Positions 16,101 through 23,914 of a stretch of 38,151 bases of DNA are shown here, one piece after another. The stretch is from Chloroflexota bacterium. GTDB lineage: Bacteria > Chloroflexota > Anaerolineae > Anaerolineales > Anaerolineaceae. Every line of letters starts with the position of its first letter. The stretch's first letter is position 1. The stretch spans positions 1-38,151 of the forward strand of contig JAJXZS010000030.1 in the NCBI GenBank assembly GCA_021779955.1. Direction: 5' to 3'. The notes beneath the pieces are model-generated. The model saw nothing but the letters and a program-made list of their open reading frames with translations, searched no databases and had not been told where the DNA came from. Position numbers and translations under genes: made by a program.

Positions 16101-16673
16101 CACGAGAACCGCTACGATTTTTTTGCCCTGGAATGCATCTATAAGCTCGGCTTTGTCAAAATATCGACCGGCGAGAGCGCGAAGGGCTTTGAATTGATCG
16201 AATTGGCCAGGAGCCAGGCAGAGAAGATGGAGCTTGGCATGATCACGCTCCCGGCAAAAGCAGCGATGTTGATTTCGGGCTGCTACGGCAACGGGAAAGT
16301 TGATGATCCTCAAGCTTTCGAGAATCTCATTCGCGAGGTAAGAGAGCGCGGATTCATGCCCCTGCCGCTTTGGCTGGAGTTCATCAAATTTACCTTTGAT
16401 TATTCAAACGGCTTGAACGAAGATGCGTTGAAAAGGCTGCTCCAATTGCTCAAAGAGATCCACGATTCGGGCAATATCTGGCTGGAATTGGATGCTTATG
16501 ACTACGTCTTGAAATCGAAGGTTATCCCCGTTCAATTCAAGCCCCAGGCCCGTCAGCGCATTCAAGCTATTTGCGACCACCTGGTTGAACATGCTGTGCA
16601 AGAGCCTGTAAACGAGATGGTGAAAGACTTTACCAACGAAATCGAGAAGTCGATTGCATCCGTTACTGAATGA
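13122..16673 (+). CDS. BTAD/winged-helix-AAA-TPR transcriptional regulator
   Basis: Large (1183 aa) SARP/AfsR- or MalT-like regulator. Residues ~8-95 form an OmpR-type winged helix (LQIALLGPPIVKYAG, AVLFYLAAQKVPVSRDALCARFWPN, NLREILSHLRTQF), then a bacterial transcriptional activation domain (~105-260). An AAA_16 ATPase starts at FIGRKDLM, with Walker A GESGIGKS (307-314) and Walker B LVLFFDDAHWADEA (~415-428). The C-terminal ~500 residues are TPR-like helical repeats. Such proteins gather signals through the TPR region and switch transcription using ATP; the target is unknown. I start at ATG 13122 because GGAG (13110-13113) lies 8 nt before it; the frame is open back to 13050, inside recN. 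It may be co-transcribed with recN (37 nt gap) and is followed by a small-RNA-like element. Confidence 0.88.
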   Translation: MPLPVDKNQLQIALLGPPIVKYAGQIQKIERYRTRAVLFYLAAQKVPVSRDALCARFWPNLSEKAAHKNLREILSHLRTQFADIEVIETHYDQLSLNSENSQVDVRDFQSLIDRVHFNLYAIPTGKLPESLYRELREGVSLWRTPHFMDGFAPRNLPEFDAWIVETNQELRHWQSQFLERLADHTITTGNLAEALYWIWQATQIEPLNTDLHYLALTCLRDSGKTDGFSAYMEQVEKIYKTDHNLEVPQLLTDFIARSLESKEMFGVHIGESGEQRIDPQPAFIGRKDLMLQINLWAQRGGIIYVKGESGIGKSRLLQEFYNRIDFPIRSVFCNAQAMEQNLPFQPFIDGLRSAIKPDDWQSLPQPQAEILSRLFPEISEYRPDVSGGSHLVVQNAFQAIFEAIYVLLGNMAGQKHLVLFFDDAHWADEATISLLSHLCSRGLFQGNNVLILAARNEEKNNGLFQCIRSVERRSNFQSVKLDYLNEKEIGELVYSVLGQMPPPEMVARLMREVGGNPLFLHQTLKLIMDYSVNIDSLSVMTTFPIPYEVQAVIRERIDSLVPDALAVVNICAVIGNAFTPGLVEDVCHLDRERLVQIFEQLVAMHLLNENKDVKPAGGYAFAHEKVRDSILGNLSPARARMLNLQVVEALQKRHGQPLALSSHFAQYYEAAGELKAAFTEWIHAGQHARQLFSRADSYFAYQRAFDLIKHNEGLFTIGEIHELITKWGNYTFDILDKETCEFVYQSCLDWGNQRQSPLLIGTGQSGLARVMGMRNQIPSALKRMRLALKSLEAGGWVGELIQAYARLGNLYHLANNYREAREAYEKALSLTGNGEVESRMAIEARISAQALLSILYSETGWPARALDLANQSLEASQTVHRITSRIQAYAARAIALFYTGNFREAIEAGRFVLEDASAKGTAFWQALLNSALARSYISAGFIDKAWAHLDEANRQSEIAEMPYLTGQARTIRGEIFRYLRQYPGAEKLFLSSIHENRYDFFALECIYKLGFVKISTGESAKGFELIELARSQAEKMELGMITLPAKAAMLISGCYGNGKVDDPQAFENLIREVRERGFMPLPLWLEFIKFTFDYSNGLNEDALKRLLQLLKEIHDSGNIWLELDAYDYVLKSKVIPVQFKPQARQRIQAICDHLVEHAVQEPVNEMVKDFTNEIEKSIASVTE

Positions 16674-16684
16674 ACGTCAACATT

Positions 16685-16713
16685 TTGTCAATGCGGGCTC
16701 GGTATAGTATGTT
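16685..16713 (+). promoter_or_regulatory. Promoter of a putative small RNA
   Basis: TTGTCA (16685-16690), a 17-nt spacer and TATGTT (16708-16713). It lies after the BTAD stop, points toward a structured stretch with a T-run, and has no ORF behind it. Confidence 0.4.
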
Positions 16714-16719
16714 CACGTG

Positions 16720-16800
16720 TACAGGCTGGGTGCAGGTAACAGGGAACCTGCACGGTTAAGGTCGATAGCGTCCGGGGGAGTGACTCTGTCGACCTTTTTT
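16720..16800 (+). ncRNA. Candidate ~80-nt structured small RNA ending in an intrinsic terminator
   Basis: Between convergent genes. Hairpin 1 has a perfect 8-bp stem (16730-16737 with 16746-16753, loop AACAGGGA). Hairpin 2 closes with another perfect 8-bp stem (16758-16765 with 16789-16796), has a partly paired interior with a GGGGGA apex, and runs into T's (16795-16800), so it works as a plus-strand terminator. A promoter-like pair lies just upstream. It does not carry the SRP GGAAGGAAGCAG motif or other class signatures I know. It could be just the BTAD terminator with an extra hairpin. Confidence 0.45.
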
Positions 16801-16808
16801 AATTCGGG

Positions 16809-19211
16809 CTAGTTGACATCGAGATGCGCAATTGTCACCCCGTCGCCGCCTTCATTGTCGGCGCCGGATTCAAAGCGCGATACATGATCGGAATCGGCAA
16901 GCGCTTCGCGAATCACCTGGCGCAGCTTGCCGGTACCCTTGCCGTGGATGATGCGGACAAAGGGCATTCCTGCCAGAAAAGCATTCTCAAGGTAGCGGTC
17001 GAGCGCCTCGACAGCGTCCTCTGCCCTCTGACCCCTCAGGTCGATTTCCATGCCGGGTGAAGACCGGTAAGGCATTGCCGGCATAGACGTCTGGCGTTCA
17101 GGCTGCGACCGGGTGGTCTGCGCTTCTTCGGATTCATCGACCACTGCATCCGGACGTTCCAACTCAGACAGGCGCACCCGGATGCGCAGATTACCCACCT
17201 GCACTTCAGCGTCCATTTCGCTCAACGACGTGATCACACCCTCCAGCCTGAGGCTGGACACCCGCACCCGATCGCCGATCTTGAGCGGCCCGTTTGCTCC
17301 GGCTCGCAATATTGGCTTGCGCGGAACTCTGCGTTCGACCTTTTCCTCGATCTCATCTGCCTTTTCTTCGATTCCTCGCAGCGCTTCGAGCGGTTGTCGC
17401 GCCTTCACCAGGTCTCTGCGGATCACTTCCATTTCGCGCCGCAGCCCTTCAAGCTCGGCTTCGGCTTCCTCACGCGTTTTTCTCATTTCTGCCTGGCGTT
17501 CGTCTTCGATTTTCTCCAGGCGAGCTGAAAGCTCAGCTTTAAGAGTTTGCGCCAGCGAACGGTCGCGGTCGGCTGCCGAGCGGGCATTTCGTGCCACCTC
17601 ACGCTGATGATGAATCTCGTTCAACAGGTCTTCCGCTTTCAACTCGTCAGGGTCGATCATGGTTTTTGCCGAATCGAGGATCTCCTCAGGCAGATGCAGG
17701 CGCCTGGCAATTGCCAGCGCGTTCGAGCGTCCAGGGATGCCCAGGGTGAGATGATAAGTGGGGCGCAGTGTCTTCAGGTCGAATTCCATGCTGGCGTTGA
17801 TCACCCCTTCGGTGGCATGCGCAAGCGCCTTCAACTCGGGGTAATGCGTCGCGATCAGGCAGGGAATGCGTTTTTCCACCAGGTAGAGCAGAATGGCGCG
17901 GGCGATGGCCGATCCTTCCTGCGGATCGGTGCCTGCGCCGAGTTCATCAAGCAGCACCAGTGTCTTGGATTTGGCCCGGTTCAGAATGCGCACGATATTG
18001 GTAATGTGACCGCTGAAGGTTGAAAGGCTCTGTTCGATGGATTGCTCGTCGCCAATATCTGCGAATACGTCATCGAAGAAACTCAATTCTGATCCCGATT
18101 GTGCGGGAATATGCATGCCTGATTGCGACATGACAACCATTAACCCCACCGTTTTCAAGGTTACGGTTTTACCGCCGGTGTTCGGACCGGTGATGACCAC
18201 AGCAAAGGTTTGCTCGTCGAGTTCGACATCAATGGGCACTACGGTCTGCGGGTCGAGCAAGGGATGGCGCGCGTGCAGCAGCTTGATTGTGGTTCCGGGG
18301 TGATGGGCTTTCGCCGGCGGGTGAATCGGTTTGAGAATGGGTTCGCTGGCTTTCAATGCGTCGGCATACTTGCCGCACATCAGCGCCAGGTCGAACTCTG
18401 CCAACGCCGTGACGATGCCGCTGATGGCTTCGGCTTCCTTGCCAACCGTTTCTGAAAGCTGGGCAAGGATGCGGCGTACCTCGTCGCGTTCGGCCAACTG
18501 CAGTTCATGCCATTTATTGTTCAGCTCCACAACGCCGATGGGCTCGACAAAAAGCGTGGCCCCTGAACTGGATTGATCATGCACGATGGATTTGACCCGG
18601 CTCTTGAACTCAGCCCGCAATGGGATGACGTATCGCCCGTTGCGTTGGGTGATGATGCCTTCCTGCAGCATGGGGCCCGTATGCGGGTCTGAGATCATGC
18701 GCTCCAACTTGGTCAGCAGGCGTGAATGGGCGATCTTGACCTCGGAACGGATCGAGGTGAGTTTTTGCGATGCGCTGTCGAGCACCTCACCGCGGTCTGA
18801 GATGCAGCGGCTGATGGCCTCGATGATTCCGGGAGGCGGCGGAAAGAGTCTGGCAATTTCGTACAGGTGCGGATAAAGGGCGGCATTCTTTTCGAACGAC
18901 CTGGCCAGCGACCGGGCTGAAATCAGTGTGCCGCTGACGGCAAGCAGGTCCGACTCGCCAAGCACTCCTCCGCGGCTGGCAAGCGTTACCAGGGGGCGGA
19001 TGTCGTGCGCCCCGCCCACACCTGACTCGGCTTTAACGCTCAACAAGTGCCTCGCCTCGGTGGTGCGGGCAAGCCGCTCTTGGGCCGTCTCGAGATCCTT
19101 CGCGGGTCTGAGTTGGCGGGCAAGGTCGGATGAAGCGCTGAACGCTGCGTAGCCGGCAAGCGCTTCGATGACCTTGGGAAATTCAAGCGTGTTGAGTGTT
19201 TTTTCGTCCAT
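16809..19211 (-). CDS. mutS2: Endonuclease MutS2 (RqcU-type)
   Basis: About 800 aa. MutS-like core and lever helices come first (DEKTLNTLEFPKVIEALAGYA). The ABC-type ATPase has Walker A VITGPNTGGKTVTLKT (about 335-350), STFSGHITNI, Walker B LVLLDELGAGTDPQEG and ATHYPELKALA. A charged coiled-coil (~500-620), a KOW-like segment (GDRVRVSSLRLEGVI) and a C-terminal Smr domain (from about 720) with IDLRGQRAEDA and HGKGTGKLR complete it. MutS2 proteins suppress recombination and, in Bacillus, split collided ribosomes; which applies here is unknown. I choose ATG 19211 because the family starts MDEKTL and an extended -10 (TGG-TACACT) ends 8 nt before it; ATG 19238 is the alternative. Convergent with the BTAD gene. 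Confidence 0.94.
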   Translation of the reverse strand: MDEKTLNTLEFPKVIEALAGYAAFSASSDLARQLRPAKDLETAQERLARTTEARHLLSVKAESGVGGAHDIRPLVTLASRGGVLGESDLLAVSGTLISARSLARSFEKNAALYPHLYEIARLFPPPPGIIEAISRCISDRGEVLDSASQKLTSIRSEVKIAHSRLLTKLERMISDPHTGPMLQEGIITQRNGRYVIPLRAEFKSRVKSIVHDQSSSGATLFVEPIGVVELNNKWHELQLAERDEVRRILAQLSETVGKEAEAISGIVTALAEFDLALMCGKYADALKASEPILKPIHPPAKAHHPGTTIKLLHARHPLLDPQTVVPIDVELDEQTFAVVITGPNTGGKTVTLKTVGLMVVMSQSGMHIPAQSGSELSFFDDVFADIGDEQSIEQSLSTFSGHITNIVRILNRAKSKTLVLLDELGAGTDPQEGSAIARAILLYLVEKRIPCLIATHYPELKALAHATEGVINASMEFDLKTLRPTYHLTLGIPGRSNALAIARRLHLPEEILDSAKTMIDPDELKAEDLLNEIHHQREVARNARSAADRDRSLAQTLKAELSARLEKIEDERQAEMRKTREEAEAELEGLRREMEVIRRDLVKARQPLEALRGIEEKADEIEEKVERRVPRKPILRAGANGPLKIGDRVRVSSLRLEGVITSLSEMDAEVQVGNLRIRVRLSELERPDAVVDESEEAQTTRSQPERQTSMPAMPYRSSPGMEIDLRGQRAEDAVEALDRYLENAFLAGMPFVRIIHGKGTGKLRQVIREALADSDHVSRFESGADNEGGDGVTIAHLDVN

Positions 19212-19259
19212 CAAAAGCGAGTGTACCATAGATTGCATCTTGCGCTTGAGCCTCGCAGG

Positions 19260-19287
19260 TTGAAATGAAGCACCGGGTTGCTATAAT
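19260..19287 (+). promoter_or_regulatory. Strong promoter of the radical SAM gene
   Basis: TTGAAA (19260-19265), 16-nt spacer ending in TGC, TATAAT (19282-19287). The start codon is 14 nt downstream, so the leader is about 8 nt and only partly contains the GAGAGGT ribosome site. Confidence 0.65.
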
Positions 19288-19301
19288 CAAAGAGAGGTCT
19301 T

Positions 19302-20393
19302 ATGAACGGACAGTACAAACTGGACGAGTGGACACACCCGGGGGAGGTCTACGAAAAGCTCGAAGACGGCTCGGTCCGCTGTTTCTCCTGCGGACATCGC
19401 TGTCTCATCCATCAGGGAAAGCGGGGCATCTGCAAGGTGCGCTTCAATCGTGAAGGCGAATTGCGCGTGCCATGGGGGTATGTGGCAGGTGCAGCGTCCG
19501 ATCCGATCGAAAAGAAACCTTTCAATCACTTTCTGCCTGGTGCAAATGCATTCACCTTTGGCATGCTTGGCTGTAATTTTCACTGCAGCTTCTGTCAGAA
19601 TTGGGTTTCTTCCCAGGCGCTTCGCGATCCTGAGGCTGCCAACCTTTCGAACCCGCCCACGCTGGTGAGCGCTGAAAAACTGGTCGACTACGCCTGGAGC
19701 AGCATGGCACAGGTGGTGGCGTCATCTTACAATGAGCCGCTCATCACCAGCGAATGGGCCGTCGAAATCTTCAAGCTTGCCAGAAGTCGCGGAATGAAGA
19801 CCGTGATGGTTTCGAACGGTTACGCCACGCCCGAAGTGCTCAAGTACGTCCGTCCCTACCTTGATGGGTACAAGATCGACCTGAAAAGCATGAATCCCGT
19901 CAACTACCGCGACATGGGAGGAGTGCTCCAATGTGTTTTGGACAGCATCAAACTCGCTGTAGATCTCGGCCTGTGGGTGGAAATCGTCACGCTGGTCATA
20001 CCCGGATTCAACGATTCTCAAGAGGAACTCTGGGAAGCCTCCCGCTACATCGCTTCGGTGTCCAGAAATATCCCCTGGCACGTCACAGCTTTCCACCCCG
20101 ACTACAAGATGGAGGATGGCGTTCCAACCCCCGCCGAGACACTCAAGCAGGCTGCTGAAATCGGCCAGGAAGCAGGCTTGAATTACGTGTATGCAGGCAA
20201 TATCCCAGGCAGGGTGGGTTCGCTTGAAAATACGTATTGTCCGAAATGCGGAAATGCGCTGATCACCCGCCGCGGCTATTCTTTGCAGAGCTACAAGATC
20301 ACCGCGGAGGGCAAATGTTCATTCTGCGGTGAAAAGATCGCCGGAGTTTGGACGGAGCATCCGGAAGAGATCCGTTACTCCTCCTGGTTTTAA
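19302..20393 (+). CDS. amrS: AmmeMemoRadiSam system radical SAM enzyme (PflA-like)
   Basis: 363-aa radical SAM protein. The SAM/iron-sulfur motif is GCNFHCSFC (Cys91, Cys95, Cys98). It is preceded by a four-cysteine N-terminal segment (Cys27, Cys30, Cys34, Cys44; CFSCGHRCLIHQGKRGIC) and followed by a TIM-barrel with SYNEPLI, VSNGYA, GYKIDLKS and ITLVIPGFND-like stretches. It ends in a zinc-ribbon-like CPKCG...CSFCG. This layout matches the AmmeMemoRadiSam enzyme, which occurs with AMMECR1 and Memo domain proteins; neither is in this window. The chemistry of the system is not settled. It is divergent from mutS2, monocistronic, and has the clearest promoter in the window. Confidence 0.9.
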   Translation: MNGQYKLDEWTHPGEVYEKLEDGSVRCFSCGHRCLIHQGKRGICKVRFNREGELRVPWGYVAGAASDPIEKKPFNHFLPGANAFTFGMLGCNFHCSFCQNWVSSQALRDPEAANLSNPPTLVSAEKLVDYAWSSMAQVVASSYNEPLITSEWAVEIFKLARSRGMKTVMVSNGYATPEVLKYVRPYLDGYKIDLKSMNPVNYRDMGGVLQCVLDSIKLAVDLGLWVEIVTLVIPGFNDSQEELWEASRYIASVSRNIPWHVTAFHPDYKMEDGVPTPAETLKQAAEIGQEAGLNYVYAGNIPGRVGSLENTYCPKCGNALITRRGYSLQSYKITAEGKCSFCGEKIAGVWTEHPEEIRYSSWF

Positions 20394-20426
20394 ACTTCAC
20401 ATGAAGGAAATGTCAAACTGAGGATC

Positions 20427-22271
20427 TTAAGTCGCAGTGGGAGAAGTCGTCGCGTTCTGCGTCCCTTCTGCTGTAGGTGACGGGGAAGGCGTTGGCGTTT
20501 GTGAAGGAGTCGGCGTCCGGGTAACAGTAGGCGTGCGCGTTGGGGTTCGGGTGCGTGTGGGAGCTGGAGTGCGTGTCGGCCGCGGAGTGCGCGTAGGCGT
20601 TGGTGTTGGCAGAGGCGTGTTGTACACCGGAATGATCGACGTATCTGCGCCTGAAATATCCATCAGGTAATCCACAGAAGCCCTGCAGACCGGCTCGAAA
20701 TTGGCAGCGACGTTGTACCAATCCAGCGGCTTTCCGCTTTTGTAGGTTCGGGTAAGCGCGCGGGCGAGGCAGCCCGGCCCTGCGTTATAGTTCACAAGCG
20801 TGAAACGCCACAGGTCTTCATAGGAAGCAATGGATGCGGTTTCCCTGCGCGTTGTGTTGAAGAGCATCCGATCCACCTGCTGACAATTGCCTACGAGCGC
20901 CTGTGCAAAGACATTGACGCTGTAATTTGCCTGTGAGAGGTCGATCCCATAGGGGCAGGTGGCGCAGGTGGCATTGACCCTTTGCAGCAGGGCGCCCTGA
21001 AGCATGGCGCGATTCTGCGCTGACATGTTGCCGAATCCCCTGTCGCACACCTCGAAGGAAAGCACCAGTGGGCAGAACTGGTTGTAGAAATCGTTATTCC
21101 ACAGAAGAACCGTCTCGGCTCCGCTCTCGGTCAACTGGCCCAAACCGGCTTCCTTCATCTGGCTATACATGCCAGGCCAAAACTGGCTTTCGCGGTTGAA
21201 CACGTTTTTCATCAGTTGAGATGGCACACCCGAGCTTTGTGCAACTTCGATGATGGTGCTGTCGAATTGATTCTGCCAATCTGTTGCGGCAGCCCTGGCC
21301 TTTTCGACGCCGCATTCGTTGGCCGTGTTATAGGACGCCAGGCCGTAATTGGGGCAATTCGAGGCGTCCACTGTGCCATTTTGAATCAGCATGGCTGAAA
21401 GATAGTACAGAGTTTCGTTCGAATAGAGTTCGGCGGGGTCGGTTGGCGATTGAAGCCATTTATCAGGACCGGTCACAGGAGGGAAGACGTTCCAAATTTC
21501 GGCGCAGGTTCCTGCAGATTGGTCCCCGAAGTATTGCGTGCTGTTCACCTCGACGTAGAATGAAACGCTGTCCGTTCCGGGCTGGTCGGGATTGGTGAAG
21601 TCGCCCCAGGGGATCATTCGCACCTGGGCTGTGTATGTCTCGGTATCATCGCCAAAACTCGATGTACCCCAGAAATTTACGGTCACCCCCTGCGTTCCTG
21701 TCGGCGAGAGTGGCACGATGCATTCCCCGTCCGGGCAACTGAACGGCTTTCCGCCGATATCGCCCTGGATGCTGATGATTTGCTCGTTTGGCAGCGGTTC
21801 TTCGCCAATGAACTTGAGCTCAGGCGTGCCTGTACACGGGCCCTGTTCGCCCTGAACCTCGCAACCCACCACGGTCAGCCTGACGCTGGGCAGCGGCAGG
21901 TCGATGGTGATGGTCTTTTCAGCGTTGTGTTGCCCTACAGATTGCAGGTAATAACCCGCGCAATTGCCGCTTGTGTTGTCGCAAGGGGTGGAACTTATCC
22001 AGGTCTGATAGACACCGTTTCCGCACTGGTCGAAAATTTCTTTGGGAGTGGGATTGCCTTCGTGCTCGACGGAGAGATCACAGGCGACCTTGTTGTTCTT
22101 CCAGCTCACCAGCCACCATTCATACTCGACGGTATTCACATCGATTGTCGTTTTACGTTTGGAAGAGGCTTCCTGGGCGCGCGCGGTCAGAACCTGATTG
22201 GTTGCGATCACGATCATCAGGCAGGCCAACACTCCAATTGCGAGCCAGGCGGCAATTCTCCTCACAAACAT
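20427..22271 (-). CDS. Secreted lytic-transglycosylase-like protein with Pro/Thr/Arg tail
   Basis: 614-aa exported protein: N-terminal signal/anchor helix (7-29), a ~280-residue Cys-rich beta domain without a recognised family, then a lysozyme-like SLT region (about 340-530). The expected glutamate is in NRESQFWPGMY (about Glu361), followed by AGLGQLTESG and LVNYNAGPGCL, the usual SLT motifs. Such enzymes cleave peptidoglycan glycan strands. The last ~65 residues are a Pro/Thr/Arg repeat (RTPTRTPTVTRTPTP) that is either a wall-interacting tail or a spacer. AAGGTGGAGG precedes the start. The next gene upstream is an LCP-like lipoprotein with the same kind of tail, so the two probably act together in the wall. 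Confidence 0.75.
   Translation of the reverse strand: MFVRRIAAWLAIGVLACLMIVIATNQVLTARAQEASSKRKTTIDVNTVEYEWWLVSWKNNKVACDLSVEHEGNPTPKEIFDQCGNGVYQTWISSTPCDNTSGNCAGYYLQSVGQHNAEKTITIDLPLPSVRLTVVGCEVQGEQGPCTGTPELKFIGEEPLPNEQIISIQGDIGGKPFSCPDGECIVPLSPTGTQGVTVNFWGTSSFGDDTETYTAQVRMIPWGDFTNPDQPGTDSVSFYVEVNSTQYFGDQSAGTCAEIWNVFPPVTGPDKWLQSPTDPAELYSNETLYYLSAMLIQNGTVDASNCPNYGLASYNTANECGVEKARAAATDWQNQFDSTIIEVAQSSGVPSQLMKNVFNRESQFWPGMYSQMKEAGLGQLTESGAETVLLWNNDFYNQFCPLVLSFEVCDRGFGNMSAQNRAMLQGALLQRVNATCATCPYGIDLSQANYSVNVFAQALVGNCQQVDRMLFNTTRRETASIASYEDLWRFTLVNYNAGPGCLARALTRTYKSGKPLDWYNVAANFEPVCRASVDYLMDISGADTSIIPVYNTPLPTPTPTRTPRPTRTPAPTRTRTPTRTPTVTRTPTPSQTPTPSPSPTAEGTQNATTSPTAT
20440..20625. repeat. Degenerate Pro/Thr/Arg-coding repeat (transglycosylase tail)
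   Basis: Imprecise 6-12 bp repeats (CG-rich, of the form GTNGGNGTNCGN on the plus strand) encoding RTPTPTRTP-like residues. It is part of the gene, not a satellite. Confidence 0.6.
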
Positions 22272-22365
22272 CCTCCACCTTGTTGCTCACTGGCGCTTTC
22301 CCCCAGTATTTTCGTTCAGGATAGGTAAAGTTTACCTGATTTTATGCATAAATTCAAATTTCGGA

Positions 22366-23598
22366 TCAAGGCGTCGTTTGAGTTGCCTCGGTGGTTCCGG
22401 GCGTACCTGCCGTTGGCGACTGCGTGGGCTCGGGAGTTGGACTCGGCGTGAACGTGTTCGTTGGCGTCCGCGTGTTGGTTGCTGTTCGGGTGGGACGTGG
22501 AGTGCGCGTGGGTCTCGGCGTGCTCGTAGGCCTGGGTGTGCGCGTTGGCGTTCGGGTGGGTGTGGGCGTATTGGTCGGCGTTGGCGAGCGCGTGAGATCG
22601 TATTGGAAGGTAACCAACAGGCCGGTGGTCGGCTGCGGGGTCAGCGCGTAAGACGCTGCGCTCATCAGGAGCGCTTCGATCGAACCGAATGGCGCAGTAA
22701 GAACCAGGGCGCCGGTGCTCGAGTTGATCACCTGGGTCTGCAATTCGGTCTGTTTGAAAGCATAAAAGGCCAGGTGGTCACTGTCGCCAACTTTCAAAAG
22801 CGCAGGCAACAGGGCAATCAGATCGAAAAGATTGATATCGGTGGTTACCTGGTCTTTATACGCCTGGTAAAGTGTGTTCATGCGGGTCAGTGTGCCGTTG
22901 TAGACAAGGGTGTTGAAAAGCGAACGCATCAAGGAAGCCTGGCGCTGATTGCGTGCCGCCTCGTCTGGCCCCATGCGCAGCGTCAAGAGGCAAACAAACT
23001 GGTCGCCTTTGACCACCCGGGTTCCGGGGGGCATGTTGTTGCATTTCCGGGTGATCGGGTCATCGAGGGTGATCAGGACTCCCTTGAATTGGTCGACGAA
23101 CGACGCCAAAACATCGCGGTTGACAATCAAATAATGATCGGGGGTAACACCGAAGTTCGATTGGATTGCGAGGAGCATGCCGGGGACTTCATCCAATGCA
23201 TAAACCGAGTTCAATCTTTCCGGCGTTCCTTGCGGAGAGGTGATCAAAAGATCGGGCGGGATGGAAACTGCTGCTGCCATCCCATTATTTCGATCCAGGA
23301 AGACCAGCATCACCGCTTCAGTTCGCCCAGAATATGGAAAATCGGAGTCGAGCCCCGCGAGCAAAAACACTTCGACATTCTGAAGATCGATCGAGAGCGT
23401 TGGGGCAATGCCCCCGAACGGTGTTTTCGTGCGGGGATGGAAAATGAGCTGTGAAGGAGATGGGCTGTAGGTAGCCGTTGGGGTGGGGGTGAATCCAGGG
23501 GCAGTCGGGGTCGCAGGTACGCAGCCTGCAATCGAGGCAACGACAATCAGGATGGTCAGGAGAACAAAACGAATGGATTTATGAGTGCGATCAGGCAT
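22366..23598 (-). CDS. Divergent LCP (LytR-CpsA-Psr)-like lipoprotein with Pro/Thr/Arg tail
   Basis: 410 aa: signal peptide with lipobox ending SIAGC (Cys26), a short Pro/Thr linker, an LCP-like domain (about 70-330) and a ~75-residue Pro/Thr/Arg tail. LCP enzymes attach teichoic acids, glycans or proteins to peptidoglycan using polyprenyl-phosphate donors. Family landmarks are visible but altered: RTEAVMLVFLD (usual TD becomes TE), SIPPDL (usual SIxRD, the arginine lost) and LRMGPDEAARNQRQASLM (Arg residues kept). It may have lost transferase activity or use a different donor. Compare the canonical LCP at 33083-34516. Extended -10 promoter, then a 21-nt gap to ATG. Confidence 0.72.
   Translation of the reverse strand: MPDRTHKSIRFVLLTILIVVASIAGCVPATPTAPGFTPTPTATYSPSPSQLIFHPRTKTPFGGIAPTLSIDLQNVEVFLLAGLDSDFPYSGRTEAVMLVFLDRNNGMAAAVSIPPDLLITSPQGTPERLNSVYALDEVPGMLLAIQSNFGVTPDHYLIVNRDVLASFVDQFKGVLITLDDPITRKCNNMPPGTRVVKGDQFVCLLTLRMGPDEAARNQRQASLMRSLFNTLVYNGTLTRMNTLYQAYKDQVTTDINLFDLIALLPALLKVGDSDHLAFYAFKQTELQTQVINSSTGALVLTAPFGSIEALLMSAASYALTPQPTTGLLVTFQYDLTRSPTPTNTPTPTRTPTRTPRPTSTPRPTRTPRPTRTATNTRTPTNTFTPSPTPEPTQSPTAGTPGTTEATQTTP
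22395..22600. repeat. Degenerate Pro/Thr/Arg-coding repeat (LCP lipoprotein tail)
   Basis: Same style of imprecise repeat as at 20440-20625, encoding PTRTPRPTSTPRPTRTPRP-like residues. Confidence 0.6.
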
Positions 23599-23619
23599 CA
23601 GGCGGGTTCCCGTTTAAAG

Positions 23620-23628
23620 ATTATAGCA
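23620..23628 (-). promoter_or_regulatory. Extended -10 promoter of the LCP-like lipoprotein gene
   Basis: Minus strand TGC-TATAAT (hexamer 23620-23625), 21 nt before ATG 23598. Confidence 0.5.
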
Positions 23629-23691
23629 TCAGCTCCGAAATTTCACTTTTCAACACGCTGGCATGGAAATTGCATCTGTAAAACATGGAAC

Positions 23692-23741
23692 TTTTCAACC
23701 TTGAAAACCGTATATAGAGTGTGCATCCTTGAAGGGGATGC
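23692..23741 (+). promoter_or_regulatory. Palindrome, AT-rich box and leader hairpin before the miniprotein gene
   Basis: A palindrome with 7-bp arms and a 2-nt centre (TTTTCAA-CC-TTGAAAA, 23692-23707) is followed by TATATA (23711-23716) and a hairpin (GCATCC 23723-23728 with GGATGC 23736-23741). The palindrome overlaps where a -35/-10 spacer would be, as in repressor operators. The -35 is poor. Confidence 0.4.
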
Positions 23742-23797
23742 GGGGTTGTATTTATCAAGAATTGAGAACCATTGGATATGACTGAAGGAGGTTTGCC

Positions 23798-23896
23798 ATG
23801 GCAGCTGGAATCTATTTCGTAGTTGGATGTATGGGCGTGATGTTCATGGCATTCAGCCTGCTTGGGTTTAGCGCAAAATCCCACGATCAGTCCTGA
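23798..23896 (+). CDS. 32-residue single-pass membrane miniprotein
   Basis: Short gene with a near-perfect AAGGAGGT ribosome site 6 nt before ATG. The product begins MAAGIYFVVGCMGVMFMAF and continues to a polar end AKSHDQS, so it is one hydrophobic helix (about residues 4-24) with a short polar tail. A strong intrinsic terminator starts 19 nt after the stop. Having its own ribosome site, possible operator and terminator makes a real gene likely. I do not recognise a family; function unknown. Single-helix miniproteins elsewhere often adjust transporters, kinases or respiratory complexes, but nothing here says which. Confidence 0.7.
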   Translation: MAAGIYFVVGCMGVMFMAFSLLGFSAKSHDQS

Positions 23897-23914
23897 ATCC
23901 TTTCGAACATCGAG

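Noticed and set aside
16720-16800. SRP RNA, 6S RNA or ZTP riboswitch
   Set aside because: Lacks the SRP GGAAGGAAGCAG core, is too short for 6S, and the ZTP motif order is not present; also no gene downstream on that strand.
20440-22600. Microsatellite or CRISPR-like arrays in GC-rich repeats
   Set aside because: They are degenerate, in frame, and encode Pro/Thr/Arg tails.
22198-23454. 418-codon plus-strand ORF over the LCP-like lipoprotein gene
   Set aside because: Arg/Gly-rich antisense of the Pro/Thr tail and LCP domain; no recognisable protein.
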